From contig CAJTRF010000006.1 of the NCBI GenBank assembly GCA_910578525.1, positions 1 to 40,387 of the forward strand: DNA of 40,387 nt. Direction: 5' to 3'. Source of the DNA: an uncultured Mycoplasmatales bacterium. Its GTDB lineage: Bacteria > Bacillota_I > Bacilli_A > Mycoplasmatales > Mycoplasmoidaceae. The stretch's first letter is position 1; each line of letters begins with the position of its first letter. The notes beneath the pieces were generated by a model. The model made no database searches. It worked only from the letters and a program-made list of their open reading frames with translations, and was not told the origin of the DNA. A program made the position numbers and the translations under genes. This document shows positions 19,946 to 29,984 of this stretch, in pieces.

Positions 19946-20771
19946 CATTCCTATTGTTGGATGGTGTAATGGTATTCAACAAATTTTTATTAGATTAAAA
20001 AAAATTATTAAAGAAAATCCTAATACAAATTTTTATTGTTTTAAAGAATTGGTTCACAATAAAGCTTCTAATGATTTATTAAAAAAATACAATATAAAAA
20101 TCATTAAAAATCTTAATGAAATCAAAGATAAAAACAATTCCTTGTTGCTATTACAAGCGCACGGATCTACAAAAGAACTAATTAATGAGTTAATAAAAAA
20201 ACACATAAAATATATTGATTTTACTTGTAAATTCATTAAAGCTAATGAATCAAAAATTAATTCAAAATTAATCCAAGGATATAAAACTTATTTTATTGGT
20301 TCAGACAATCATCAAGAAACTAAAGCTTTTTTATCTAATAACAAAAAAACTAAACTAATTGAATTGAATTCAAAACAAAAAATTAAATTAACTGGTAATA
20401 AAAATTTTATTACAAATCAAACAACCTTAACACAAGAAGAAGTTAACAAAACTTTAAAAAAACTTCCTAAAGATTCATATCAATTTATTTCCGGATGTTG
20501 TCCAGAAATTGCAAAGAGACAATGTAATGTGATTAAGTCTTTAAACAAAATTGATATGTTAATTGTTGTTGGAGACAAAAACTCAAATAATTCTAATGAA
20601 TTAGTAAATATTGCAAAAAAAAATAATAAAAAATCATATTTAATCCAATCAGCAAGACAATTAGAAAAAATCAACTTTAGAAATCTAAAAACTATTGGAA
20701 TTTGTACTGGTGCTTCAACTCCAAAATTTTTATACGAAGAAATCTATAACAAATTAATTTGCATAGCTTAA
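19932..20771 (+). CDS. ispH: 4-hydroxy-3-methylbut-2-enyl diphosphate reductase
   Basis: The 279-residue protein is the last enzyme of the MEP pathway, reducing HMBPP to IPP and DMAPP with a [4Fe-4S] cluster. The three cluster cysteines are C12 (GWCNG), C99 (DFTCK) and C190 (GCCPEIAKRQ). Substrate-binding residues are conserved: H42 (VHN), H77 (AHGS), H127 and E129 (HQE), T164 (QTTL), the VVGDKNSNNSN loop near 212-222, and S262 (GAS). It is somewhat shorter than the E. coli enzyme but complete. It follows two unknown membrane proteins with overlap, and its 3' end overlaps manA on the other strand by 18 bases. No other MEP gene is in the window. Reduction needs ferredoxin or flavodoxin; the ferredoxin at 33146 is a possible donor. 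Confidence 0.92.
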   Translation: MKIISIPIVGWCNGIQQIFIRLKKIIKENPNTNFYCFKELVHNKASNDLLKKYNIKIIKNLNEIKDKNNSLLLLQAHGSTKELINELIKKHIKYIDFTCKFIKANESKINSKLIQGYKTYFIGSDNHQETKAFLSNNKKTKLIELNSKQKIKLTGNKNFITNQTTLTQEEVNKTLKKLPKDSYQFISGCCPEIAKRQCNVIKSLNKIDMLIVVGDKNSNNSNELVNIAKKNNKKSYLIQSARQLEKINFRNLKTIGICTGASTPKFLYEEIYNKLICIA

Positions 20772-21659
20772 TAAAATTTCTAATTTGCCTTGTAAACTAA
20801 AATCTTCTTGTTTACCTAAAGCCAAGAATGAATCACCTTTTTTAATTGGTGTCCCGTTAATTTTGCCTTTGCCGGCAATTACAGTAAATTGTAACCACTT
20901 AGCTTTCTTGTAACTATACGTTTTCTTGTTAACATTGTTAATTTTTTCTAGTACAAAGGCTTTAGTTTCAATAATCGTATTTTTGTTGTGCTTAAACTTT
21001 GGTGTTATAAACGGAACATCAATGTTAGCTAACGATTCATCAATATGTAACTTTCTAGAAGGATCTAATTTTTGACGATCATAATCATACAATCTAAAAG
21101 TTACATCAGATGATTGTTGCAATTCATAAACTAACAATCCTGAATTTAATGCATGGATTGTACCTGTAGGTACATAAACAAATCCGCCTTTAACAACTTT
21201 TTTATTTTTTAATAATTTTTTTCAATTACCTTGTTTAACTAAATTTGCAAGCTCTTTTTTAGTTTTTGCTGTATGACCATAAATAATATTTGCATTCTTT
21301 TTAGCATCTAAAAAGTATCAACATTCATTCTTGCCAAATTCATTGTAATGCTCTCTAGCATATTTATCTTTAGGGTGTACTTGAACACTTAATTTGTCAT
21401 TACAATCAAGTAGTTTAACCATTAATGGGTATTCAGTAGTTTTTGGATTATTAAATAATTCTGGGTGTTTATGGTACAAAAAATATAAATCTTTGCCTTT
21501 ATATTTACCATTTAAGATAATAGAAGATTTGTTTTTGTATCCACTAACTACTCATGCTTCTCCAACATGATCACTTGGTAATGAATAACCAAAATTAGCT
21601 AATTTAGTTCCTCCCCATATTTTTTCATTAAAATAGGGTTCTAAGAAAATGATTTCCAT
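20754..21659 (-). CDS. manA: Mannose-6-phosphate isomerase, class I
   Basis: The 301-residue enzyme interconverts mannose-6-phosphate and fructose-6-phosphate. The zinc ligands of type I PMI are visible: Q93 and H95 in QVHP, E112 in NECWYFL and H169 in GTIHAL. The substrate-side motif SSDVTFRLYDYDR follows. Length matches the short bacterial form. It would feed mannose into glycolysis beside the fructose-type PTS at 25054. The ATG has no ribosome binding site; a minus-strand TATAAT (complement of 21676-21681) lies 16 bases upstream. The stop lies inside the convergent ispH gene and there is no terminator between them. Confidence 0.94.
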
Positions 21660-21700
21660 ATATATAATATTTTATATTATATTTTACATATAGACACTTT
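21660..21700. promoter_or_regulatory. Divergent manA / glyS promoter region
   Basis: This 41-base AT-rich spacer holds a minus-strand TATAAT for manA (21676-21681) and a plus-strand TATAAT (21663-21668) plus TATATT-like sequence for glyS. No ribosome binding site precedes either ATG. Confidence 0.5.
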
Positions 21701-23077
21701 ATGAAACATACTCAGGAACAATTAGTAAATTACTTAAAAAATTATGGATTTGTTTTTCAATCTAGCGAAATCTATAATGGTTTAGCTAATGCTTGAGACT
21801 ACGGACCATTGGGTGTATTATTAAAAAATAACATTAAATCTTTATGATGAAGAGAATTTGTTACTAAACAATCTAATGTTGTTGGGTTAGATTCATCTAT
21901 TATTTTAAATCCAAGAGTGTGAAAAGCATCTGGTCACTTATCTAATTTTAGTGACCCATTAATTGATTGCAAAAAATGTAAAGCAAGATTCCGTGCAGAC
22001 AAATTGATTTCTGAACAATGCCCTGATATCACTGTTGGTGATAACACTTCATTTGAAGAACTAATGAACATTATTAAAAATAATAATGTTAAATGTCCAG
22101 TGTGTGGTTCGGCTGATTGAACAGACATAAGAAAGTTTAATTTGATGTTCAAAACTTTCCAAGGCGTTACAGAAGACTCTGCTGCAACACTTTACTTACG
22201 TCCTGAAACTGCACAAGGTATATTTATTAACTTTACTAATGTTCAAAGAACGGCAAGAATGAAAATTCCATTTGGTATAGGTCAAATCGGAAAAGCGTTT
22301 AGAAATGAAATCACTCCAGGAAACTTTATATTTAGAACAAGAGAATTTGAACAAATGGAACTTGAGTATTTTTGTGTTCCAAACGAATCTGACAAAGACT
22401 TTGAAACATGATTAAAAAGAATTGAGAACTTCTTATTTAATATCATTAAACTGTCTAAAGACAACATAAAAATGTATGAACATCCAAAGGATGATTTATC
22501 ACATTATTCAAAAAGAACAGTAGATTTTGAATTTAACTTCCCACATGGTTTTGGTGAATTATGAGGAATAGCTAATAGAACTGATTTTGATTTGCGCTCA
22601 CATATGAATGAGTCAAAAGCTAATTTAATGTATTTAGATCCTAAGACTAATGAAAAATATATTCCATATGTTATTGAGCCATCAGTTGGTGTCGAACGTT
22701 TATTTTATGCAATCATTTCTAATTTTTATGAAGTAGAACAATTAGAAAATGATTCAAGAGAAGTCTTAAGACTTCCATTTGATTTAGCACCTTACAAAGT
22801 TGCTGTATTACCACTAACTAATAAACTAAACGAACAAACAAAAGAAGTGTTTGATAAATTATTAAACGCTTCTATTAGCACAACATTTGATACATCTGGT
22901 TCAATCGGTAAACGTTACCGTAGACAAGATGCTATTGGTACACCTATTTGTGTAACATTTGATTTTGATTCTTTAGAAAAACAAGATGTAACTATTAGAC
23001 ATCGTGATTCTATGAAACAAGAAAGAATCAAAATTTCTGATCTTGTTAAATACATCCAAGAATATGCCTCAAAATAA
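21701..23077 (+). CDS. glyS: Glycyl-tRNA synthetase, single-chain (eukaryote/archaea-like) type
   Basis: The 458-residue class II synthetase begins with the GlyRS core DYGPLGVLLKNNIK. It has a Cys-rich zinc-binding insert (CKKCKARF ... CPVCGSADW), motif 2 (FRNEITPGNFIFRTREFEQMELEYF) and motif 3 (PSVGVERLF), then an anticodon-binding domain ending GTPICVTFDFDSLE. It is the dimeric form usual in Mollicutes rather than the alpha2-beta2 type. TGA Trp codons split the frame near residues 31, 49 and 142. dnaG starts inside its last 14 bases, a synthetase-primase pairing found in related genomes. No ribosome binding site is present. Confidence 0.97.
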
Positions 23078-25013
23078 AATAGATTTTAACCAAATCGATG
23101 AAATCAAAAATAAGGCAGATATAGTTTCTATAATTGGTAAATACATAAAGTTATCAAGAAGGGGGGCTAACTATTTTGGAGTATGTCCTTTCCATGCAGA
23201 TCATAATCCTTCACTAGTAGTATCACCTTCTAAAAAAATTTGAAAATGTTTTGTTTGTGGTAGTAAAGGTAATGTTTTTACTTTTATTCAAAAATATAAG
23301 AAAATATCTTTTTTAGAAGCTGTTAAAGAAGTGGCTACCATTGAAGGATATGATTTAAATAAATTAAATTTTTTAAAAAATTCTAATTCATTCTTAAATC
23401 ATGAAAACAAACGTTTAGTAGAAGCTAATGCTTACACTAATGATTTATATAAATCATTCTTAATGGACAATGTTAATAAAGAATATTTAGATTATTTAAC
23501 AAATCACAGACATTTAAGTCTTGATACAATCAAATATTTTGAATTTGGTTATGCACCAGCTGAAGAAGATTTAATTTATAAAATCTTAACTAATAAAGAT
23601 AACTTCTTAGGTTCTTCAAGAGACGCTAATATCACATGGAATGAAAAAGAATTGTGTGATGCAGGAATAATTTATTTAAATGAAGAACAAAAACCAATTG
23701 ACTTTTTAATAAACAGAATTACCATTCCTATTTATGATAACAATAACTATATTGTTGGTTTTAGTGGTAGAACTACAAAAAACACTTCTCCTAAATATTT
23801 AAATACAGGATCTACTAAGATCTTTTCTAAAGGAAATTTATTATTCAACTTCAATAGAGTTAGAGAATTAAATGATAAAAGAATTATTATTGTTGAAGGT
23901 TTTATGGATGCAATTGCATTACACAATTGTAATCATAAAAATGTTGTAGCAACAATGGGTGTTGCTTTAACTGATAAACATTTAACTCTTCTTAATTCTT
24001 TAGAATTAGATACGGTAATTTTATGTTTTGATAATGATGCTGCTGGTGAATTAGCAACCATTGAAAATGGTAAAAAGTTAATGAACAATGGTTTTAATGT
24101 TTATGTTGTTGACAATTATGATAAGCAAACTAAAGACGTTGACGAATTAATGCAAGCTAAAGGTAAAGAAGCAATTGATTCAATTATTAATAATAGAATT
24201 GATTTTATTTCTTTCTTAATTAATTTAAAACTTGCTAACAAAAATTCATTAGATGATATCCAAACTAATGTTAATTTTCTTTTAAAAGAAATGAATGAAT
24301 ATGGAGATGTTCTTTTAAGAACAAAACATTTTGATTTAATTTCTAAGTTGTCTGGGATTCATCAAAATGATTTGCAAACTAAATTTAATGAGTTTAGTAA
24401 GAATAATTATCAATCTGAGAATAAATATATTAAAAACTATAACAATCCTAAAAAATCTGATAATTTTAATTTTGATCAAGAGGAATCTAAACTTGTAGAA
24501 AAACAAAAGCAAACAGATGCATATAGTGTTTCTAAGCATTCACTAAATCTTACAACCAATTTATTACTAGGTAGATTTGCAAACATAGTTTGTAAAATCA
24601 CATCATTCTTAATTGTTCACAATGATTACATTAATAAAGCATTTAACACTGATCTAATATTTGGTAATGCCTTAGGACCATCGTTGGAAGTTAAATTACT
24701 TAATGTTGTATATTATCTATATGAAAAAGACGGCAAAGTAACAAAAGATTCTTATGTAAATTACATTAAGGATGATCAAGATCAATTTGACAAACAATTA
24801 GTTAACATTATTCTAAATGATGAAGAATTTGATTCAAATGGCACCCAAAAACGTAATGATGAATTGTATAAAAAATTGTTATCAACTCTTCATGATATTA
24901 AAAAACAAATTACTCAATTCAAAGAAATTAAAGAATTGTTATTGTGCAAATACTCTGAGCGTGATACAAAACTAAAAGAACTGATTGAGCTTAATCAATT
25001 AGCAAAAAAATAA
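23064..25013 (+). CDS. dnaG: DNA primase
   Basis: The 649-residue primase makes RNA primers at the replication fork. The N-terminal CHC2 zinc finger has C41, H44, C62 and C65 (VCPFHADHNPS ... WKCFVCGSKGN). The catalytic core contains GFSGRTTKNTSPKYLNT, and the Toprim motifs IIIVEGFMDA and CFDNDAAGE. The C-terminal helical region for helicase contact is present but diverged. The ATG at 23064 is chosen because it gives the normal distance to the zinc finger; an in-frame TTG at 23043 lies deeper inside glyS and is less likely. It ends at a shared terminator. Confidence 0.96.
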
Positions 25014-25042
25014 AACCAAGCTTTTGCCTGGTTTTATTTTTA
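25010..25042. terminator. Bidirectional Rho-independent terminator
   Basis: The 9-bp stem ATAAAACCA (25010-25018) with TGGTTTTAT (25029-25037) is followed by T-rich sequence, and by A-rich sequence on the other side. It serves the convergent dnaG and fruA genes. Confidence 0.85.
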
Positions 25043-25053
25043 TCAATTGTTTA

Positions 25054-27210
25054 TTATCTTTTGATTGTGGTTGGATGTTTCTTTGGTAACATACACATTC
25101 TAAAACCACGATCTCTACCAATTAATGATGCATAAATAAACATTTGAACTAATGTACCTGTTGCAATTGCAAGGAAGTATCAAAGAATTGAAACGTATTT
25201 TAATGGCGTATCGGCACTGCCTCCAAAGATTGAAGGAATATCTACACCAATGGAACCTGGATCTGCATATACTCCTAAGAATAATGCAATTAATGGTCCA
25301 CCTCACATAGCAACGTGTCCACCGCAGAAGAAGCAGAATGCTAATCCACCAGCTACTGCTGAACCAACAATGTTAGCAATCATTGTTTGTTTAGGGTTCT
25401 TAGAGAACATTGGGATAGCACCTTCTGAAATACCCATTGATCCCAACGCTAATGCAGTAATACCAATTTTTCTTTCATCATCATTAAATACTTTTCTAAA
25501 TAATAATGTTGCTAGACCACAACCCAATGGAGCAACTGGAATGGCTGCTGCACATGCACCCATTAATCTTGGGTCAACTTGAATTAAACATGTACCTGTT
25601 GCAACTGCAATCTTGTTAATAGGTCCACCCATATCAACACCTACCATGGCACCTAAAATGAAACCAATTAAGAAGTTAACACCTTTAATGCTTCCAGCAC
25701 ATGCTAATCCATATGCAAATCCATTCATAAAGCATCCTAAAATTCCTGATAATAAGAACACAAATGGGAATACTAGAACAGATGTTGCAACAACTGGAAT
25801 AAAGATGATTGACATTACTGTTCTAAAAATAGGTTTAATTTTTCAACTATTTACTCATTTTACTAAATATCCAGCAGCAAAACCCATCATAATTGCTGCA
25901 AAAATTCCTAAACTTACATTAGAAATTGGGTCTGCACCATGATTAGGATTTGCAAATTCTTTTGGAATTCCTGGATAGTAATAATATCAATCAGGAGTAC
26001 CTGCTACAAAAGTTGCGATTAATCCTGGAGCAAAAGCAGGTCTACCACCAATTGCTTCAGCAATATATGCACCCATAATAGCTGTAAACAATGCAAATCC
26101 TGCATTTGCTGCTTTCATTGCATATCACATAGCGTTTTTTATCTCATCGCTATCAAGACTTGGAGCACATCCCGGAATCATACTAATAGCATTTAATAAT
26201 GCATAAACGATACCTGAGAATACCAATACTGGAATCATGTGTGAAACACCTGATAAGAATGGTTTCATAAATTTATCAAACTTCTTACCTGATGCTTTAA
26301 ATTCCATACCATTATTTGTTCCAGCGCTAGTAGTAGGAGCGGTTTTAGTATTAGTTTGTCCACCAACAGTTGCATGTGAAAGAGCGTTCTTAATAGTTCT
26401 TTCAGGGTTATTAATTGCTGCGTTTGTATCACAGAAGTAAATCTTCTTGTCAGCGAACATTTCAGTATCAACTGAAATATCAGCAGCAATAATAACCACT
26501 TCAGCACGTTTGATTAAATCATCTGAAAGTGCGTGTTCACGTCCGTTTTGACCTTGAGTTTCAATGTGGACTTCATATCCTAATTTATCTGAGCATTTTT
26601 CTAATGCTTCTCTAGCCATGAATGTGTGGGCGATACCCGTTGCACAAGCAGTAACACCAACAATTAATGGTCTAGAACCTGTATGGTCTGCTTTAGCATC
26701 AGCTTTTTCAGCTTTTGCTCTTTTAGTTGAAGCTTTAATTGTAGAGATATCTTTGTTATCAACATCAATTGCTGTAGCAATGATATCATATACATCTTTT
26801 TTATTTTTTGTTGTTAGCAATCTCTTACAAATTGTTTCATCCATTAATGCAGTAGAGATTCTAGCAAGATATTCCATATGAAGATCTGATAGATTCTTCT
26901 TAGGAATCAATAAAGCAATTGCAAACTTAACTGGTTTTTTATCAAATGCTTTTCAATCAATACCTTGTTTAAATCTTACAGCAATAATTGCTGGTTTTTT
27001 AATATCAGCATTCATTGCATGTGGGATTGCAAATGATCTTTTCATCCCTGTAGTTGATACTCTCTCTCTCTTGATTAAACCATTAACAAGATTCTTAGTA
27101 TCACTTACTATGCCTAATTTTTTAGCTGTCTTTGCAATTAACTCAAACGCTTCTTTTTGAGTTTTTACATCGGCATCTAAAACAAGGCAATCTTTATTAA
27201 AAATTTCCAT
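25054..27210 (-). CDS. fruA: PTS fructose-type transporter, fused IIA-IIB-IIC
   Basis: The 718-residue protein imports and phosphorylates a hexose, most likely fructose, using HPr-phosphate. Domain order is EIIA (about 1-150, phospho-His H64 in AIPHA), a charged linker, EIIB (about 178-280, phospho-Cys C189 in VTACATGIAHT), a second linker rich in Thr/Lys, and a membrane EIIC from about 300 on (MKPFLSGVSHMIPVLVFSGIVY...; SEGAIPMFSKNP in the C-terminal half). TGA Trp codons split the frame. No fruK or regulator gene is adjacent. Mannose-type specificity cannot be excluded, and manA lies about 4 kb away. Upstream there is AAAGG as a weak ribosome binding site and a TATAAT at 27233-27238 (complement). 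Confidence 0.93.
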
Positions 27211-27240
27211 CTTTGTATACCTTTATCTAATCATTATATA
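27211..27240 (-). promoter_or_regulatory. fruA promoter
   Basis: A minus-strand TATAAT (complement of 27233-27238) lies about 22 bases before the ATG, with a weak AAAGG in between. No dyad operator is seen. Confidence 0.5.
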
Positions 27241-27256
27241 AATAATAAATAATTGT

Positions 27257-28129
27257 TTATATAGTTTTCTTAATGTCGTATCACTTGTTAGATTTTAACA
27301 TTTGAATTTCTTCTTTATAAATGCAAGTATTACCAACTCATGGAGTTTCTAAAATTTTAGGAACATGTGATAATTTTGGGTTTATTACATATTGATGTAA
27401 TGTATTAAAACCAATTTTTCCATAACCTATATTTTCATGACGATCTTTATGGGCACCAATTGGGTTCATTGAGTCGTTTAAATGAATTACTTTTAGAAAA
27501 TTAAGACCAATGATTTCATCAAATTGTTTTAATACTTCATCAATGTTTGCAACATTTAATCCTGAATCATTAACATGACATGTGTCAAAACAAACACCAA
27601 TTTGGTTTTTGTTTTCTATTAAATTTATTATTTGTTTAATTTCATTAAAATCTTTTCCTATTTCACTACCCTTGCCTGCCATAGTTTCCAAGCAAATAGT
27701 AACATCAGGAACTTTTTTATTTAACTCATTAATTACTTTAGCAATATTTTGAATTGTTGTTGGTCTATCACATGTAGTTGCATATCCTGGATGTAATACT
27801 AAATATTTTGAACTAATAGCATTTGTTCTAGCCATTTCATTTAGTAATACACTTTTTGCTATATGAGATTTGTAAGGATCATTAGTACCTATATTAATAA
27901 TATAAGGAGCATGAACAATAACATTTATAGGATCAATGTTATGCAGTTTTAAGTACTCCTTATACTCTCTTACTTTTAGTTTATCTATTGGCACTCTCTT
28001 TGAATTTTGGGGAGCACCAGTATAAATCATAAAAGTATTGCATCCTAAACTTACAGCATCTTTAGCGCTACCAAGTAGATAATCAGGAGCACACATTCCA
28101 ATGTGGCTTCCTAATAAAATATCAGCCAT
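27257..28129 (-). CDS. nfo: Endonuclease IV (AP endonuclease)
   Basis: The 290-residue enzyme cleaves abasic sites in base excision repair. The TIM-barrel metal ligand motifs are all visible: GSHIGM, VHAPY, LHPGY, CLETMAGKG, CFDTCH, HLNDSMNPIGAHKDRHENIGYGKIG and LETPW. Length is normal. Two Trp near the C terminus use TGA. Its ATG overlaps the stop of the upstream membrane protein gene (TAATG), which places it at the end of the rplU-prp-rpmA group. Confidence 0.96.
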
Positions 28130-28884
28130 TATTTATTAGTATTTTTAGTAGATAAAAATAAACGATAAAGATTTAATAATACAAAGAACAATGCAATAGC
28201 ACCAACAAAATATACAAGATTAAATGTTTCACCAGGTTTACCATCAATGATACAACCACCATCTAAATTGGTAAATTGACCATATACAGAGAAATGATGG
28301 TTACTCATTCATGGTAATAATGCTGCATAAAACACATAAATTAATGGATAAATCATTCCTAATAAAACACAGATTCAATATCCTTCAAATCTTTTATGAT
28401 TAAACATTCCTTTAGTAGTGAATAAATATGTAATGTAGAAAACTAACATTATTAAAGGAATAATCATGTGTTGAATAACTGTAGTTAATCAAAATACAAA
28501 TAATTTGCCTGCACCAACAATTGTTTTTGCATCTTCAATGTTTCCAGGCAACAACAAGCCACAATATAATCCTGCAGTAACTGTAATATATGTAATTACA
28601 TATATTAAGAAATTACCATGCAATCTCTTATATGTAGGATTAAATCAATATCAAATTAAATAAATAAAGACTAAAACATTGGATTGGATTGTAAAGTATC
28701 CTCATCAATCCATTCATAATGTCAATCAAATGTTATTATAGTATTTGTTTAAATTGTAATCATGCGCAAAAAACATTACAATTCAAAGAGCAAATACAGG
28801 CAAAATAACAAATGAAATTCATCTACATAGAGTGTAGTGTTTGAAATCAGTTGTTTTGTAACGTACTTGATTTTTATTAAACAT
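28129..28884 (-). CDS. Pr6Pr-like six-TM membrane protein
   Basis: The 251-residue protein is visible only with TGA as Trp; it has ten or more Trp. Hydrophobic segments lie near 20-42, 60-82, 92-112, 128-152, 170-195 and 220-243. The segment DWWGYFTIQSNVLV and a later HMIIPLIML resemble the conserved features of the Pr6Pr / FAR-17a-AIG1-like families, whose role in bacteria is unclear. It begins 12 bases after rpmA and overlaps nfo (TAATG), so it is probably part of the ribosomal-protein operon. The family call rests on motif memory only. Confidence 0.65.
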
Positions 28885-28896
28885 TGTATTCGCCTC

Positions 28897-29181
28897 TTAT
28901 TTAGCAACTACTTCAGCTTTTGTTTTATTGTCACCAAATGTTTTATATTTAACAACACCTGATATTTTTGCAAACAATGTGTGATCTTTTCCCATACCAA
29001 CATTGTTTCCAGGATAAATTCTAGTTCCTCTTTGACGGTAAATGATTTGACCAGCTTTTGCCATTTGACCATCAGCGATCTTAGCACCTAAAAATTTAGG
29101 TTGAGAATCACGTCCGTTCTTAGTTGAACCAACTCCTTTTTTTGAAGCGAATAGTTGTAAATCTAGTTTGTAATTTTTCAT
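28897..29181 (-). CDS. rpmA: 50S ribosomal protein L27
   Basis: The 94-residue protein has the L27 core SKKGVGSTKNGRDS ... FLGAKIADGQ ... IIYRQRGTRIYPG. It carries the Firmicutes-type N-terminal extension MKNYKLDLQLFA; the site LQLFA before Ser13 is the recognised cleavage site of the Prp protease, which is encoded immediately upstream. L27 lies near the peptidyl-transferase centre, and the extension must be removed for function in species that have it. AGGA inside the end of prp acts as ribosome binding site. Confidence 0.97.
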   Translation of the reverse strand: MKNYKLDLQLFASKKGVGSTKNGRDSQPKFLGAKIADGQMAKAGQIIYRQRGTRIYPGNNVGMGKDHTLFAKISGVVKYKTFGDNKTKAEVVAK

Positions 29182-29184
29182 AAT

Positions 29185-29475
29185 TTATTTCCTCACAATT
29201 TTTATGTATTTTTTATAGCTTTTTTGAACAAACTGTAATTGTTTAATTAATAAATTAAGTTTGTCTTTATTTTCTTTTTTATTATCAATTAAAGTTAATT
29301 CAATTATAGGTATCTTTTTATTTAGTTTAACTTTAATTTCGTTTTTAGAAAATCAAGTTATTGATGATTGAGTGATTGCGCTAATTGCAGCACAGACAAC
29401 ATCATTCCATTTTGTTGCATAGTTAGCATGTCCACTAACTTTTATTGAATCATCTTTAATTTCAATAAGAATCAT
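29185..29475 (-). CDS. prp: Prp cysteine protease (L27 N-terminal processing)
   Basis: The 96-residue protein sits in the standard rplU-prp-rpmA order. The catalytic pair is H16 (SGHANYA) and C28 (DVVCAAIS), which matches the YsxB/Prp family. The rest is Lys-rich with normal length. A Trp before the middle is TGA, so the frame is broken under the standard code. The stop of rplU overlaps its ATG (TAATG), and rpmA follows after 3 bases. It removes the L27 extension in related bacteria. Confidence 0.9.
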
Positions 29476-29771
29476 TATTTAATTTCTTTAACCACTAATT
29501 TTGTATATGGTTGACGGTGTCCTTGTTTTTTAGTGTGGTGTTTTTGACTAATGTGCTTAATGATTGTAATCTTAGGTTGTTTACCTTGTTTTACAATTTC
29601 ACACACAACGCTAGCACCAGCAACGTATGGTGTACCAATTTTGTCACCAGACATTAAAACTTTATCAAAAGTAATTTTGTCTCCAACTTTACCTTCAATT
29701 TTTTCAGCATAGAAAGAATCATTAACTGATACTTTGTATTGCTTACCACCAGTTTCGAATATTGCAAACAT
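29475..29771 (-). CDS. rplU: 50S ribosomal protein L21
   Basis: The 98-residue protein is typical L21: MFAIFETGGKQYKV at the start, then the GDKITFDKVLM segment, and a Lys/His-rich end (HHTKKQGHRQPYTKLVV). It binds 23S rRNA. A strong AGGAG at 29778-29782 lies 6 bases from the ATG. It heads the L21-Prp-L27 operon. Confidence 0.97.
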   Translation of the reverse strand: MFAIFETGGKQYKVSVNDSFYAEKIEGKVGDKITFDKVLMSGDKIGTPYVAGASVVCEIVKQGKQPKITIIKHISQKHHTKKQGHRQPYTKLVVKEIK

Positions 29772-29984
29772 ATTGTTCTCCTTTTTATAATTAGACTCAC
29801 CTAACTAGGTAATAATTAAGATTAATTATTTTGTAACCCAGATAGTGTGGTTGAACTATATAAATAATAAGTTAAATATATAGTGTATATATCATATAAC
29901 ATTTTTAGTAAAAATGTGTATTTATTTTAAAATAATACAAACTAAATAATCTATATATCTTTATAATTACATAGTAATTTAAAT
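29772..29984. promoter_or_regulatory. Divergent rplU / asnS region; possible L21 leader
   Basis: This 213-base spacer has no gene. On the minus strand it contains a short hairpin (ATAGT/ACTAT, 8-base loop, near 29848-29865), the inverted repeat CCTAGTTAGG near 29802-29811, and AGGAG before rplU. In Firmicutes, L21 genes often have an autoregulatory leader; the position fits but the conserved structure could not be confirmed by eye. On the plus strand a TATAAT at 29962-29967 lies 17 bases before the asnS ATG, with no ribosome binding site. Confidence 0.4.

Noticed and set aside
23043..23243. Earlier TTG start for dnaG
   Set aside because: It lies 35 bases inside glyS; the ATG at 23064 gives the normal spacing to the zinc finger and a 14-base overlap.
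24336..24539. Minus-strand reading frame inside dnaG
   Set aside because: It lies opposite a firmly identified primase gene and is low-complexity Ile/Leu/Arg sequence.
25250..26881. Several plus-strand frames across the PTS gene
   Set aside because: They mirror the conserved EIIB/EIIC coding sequence; no ribosome binding sites or domain motifs.
29840..29870. Sequence resembling a tRNA T-loop (GTTCAA context) on the minus strand
   Set aside because: No acceptor, D or anticodon stem could be built around it; no tRNA gene is supported.
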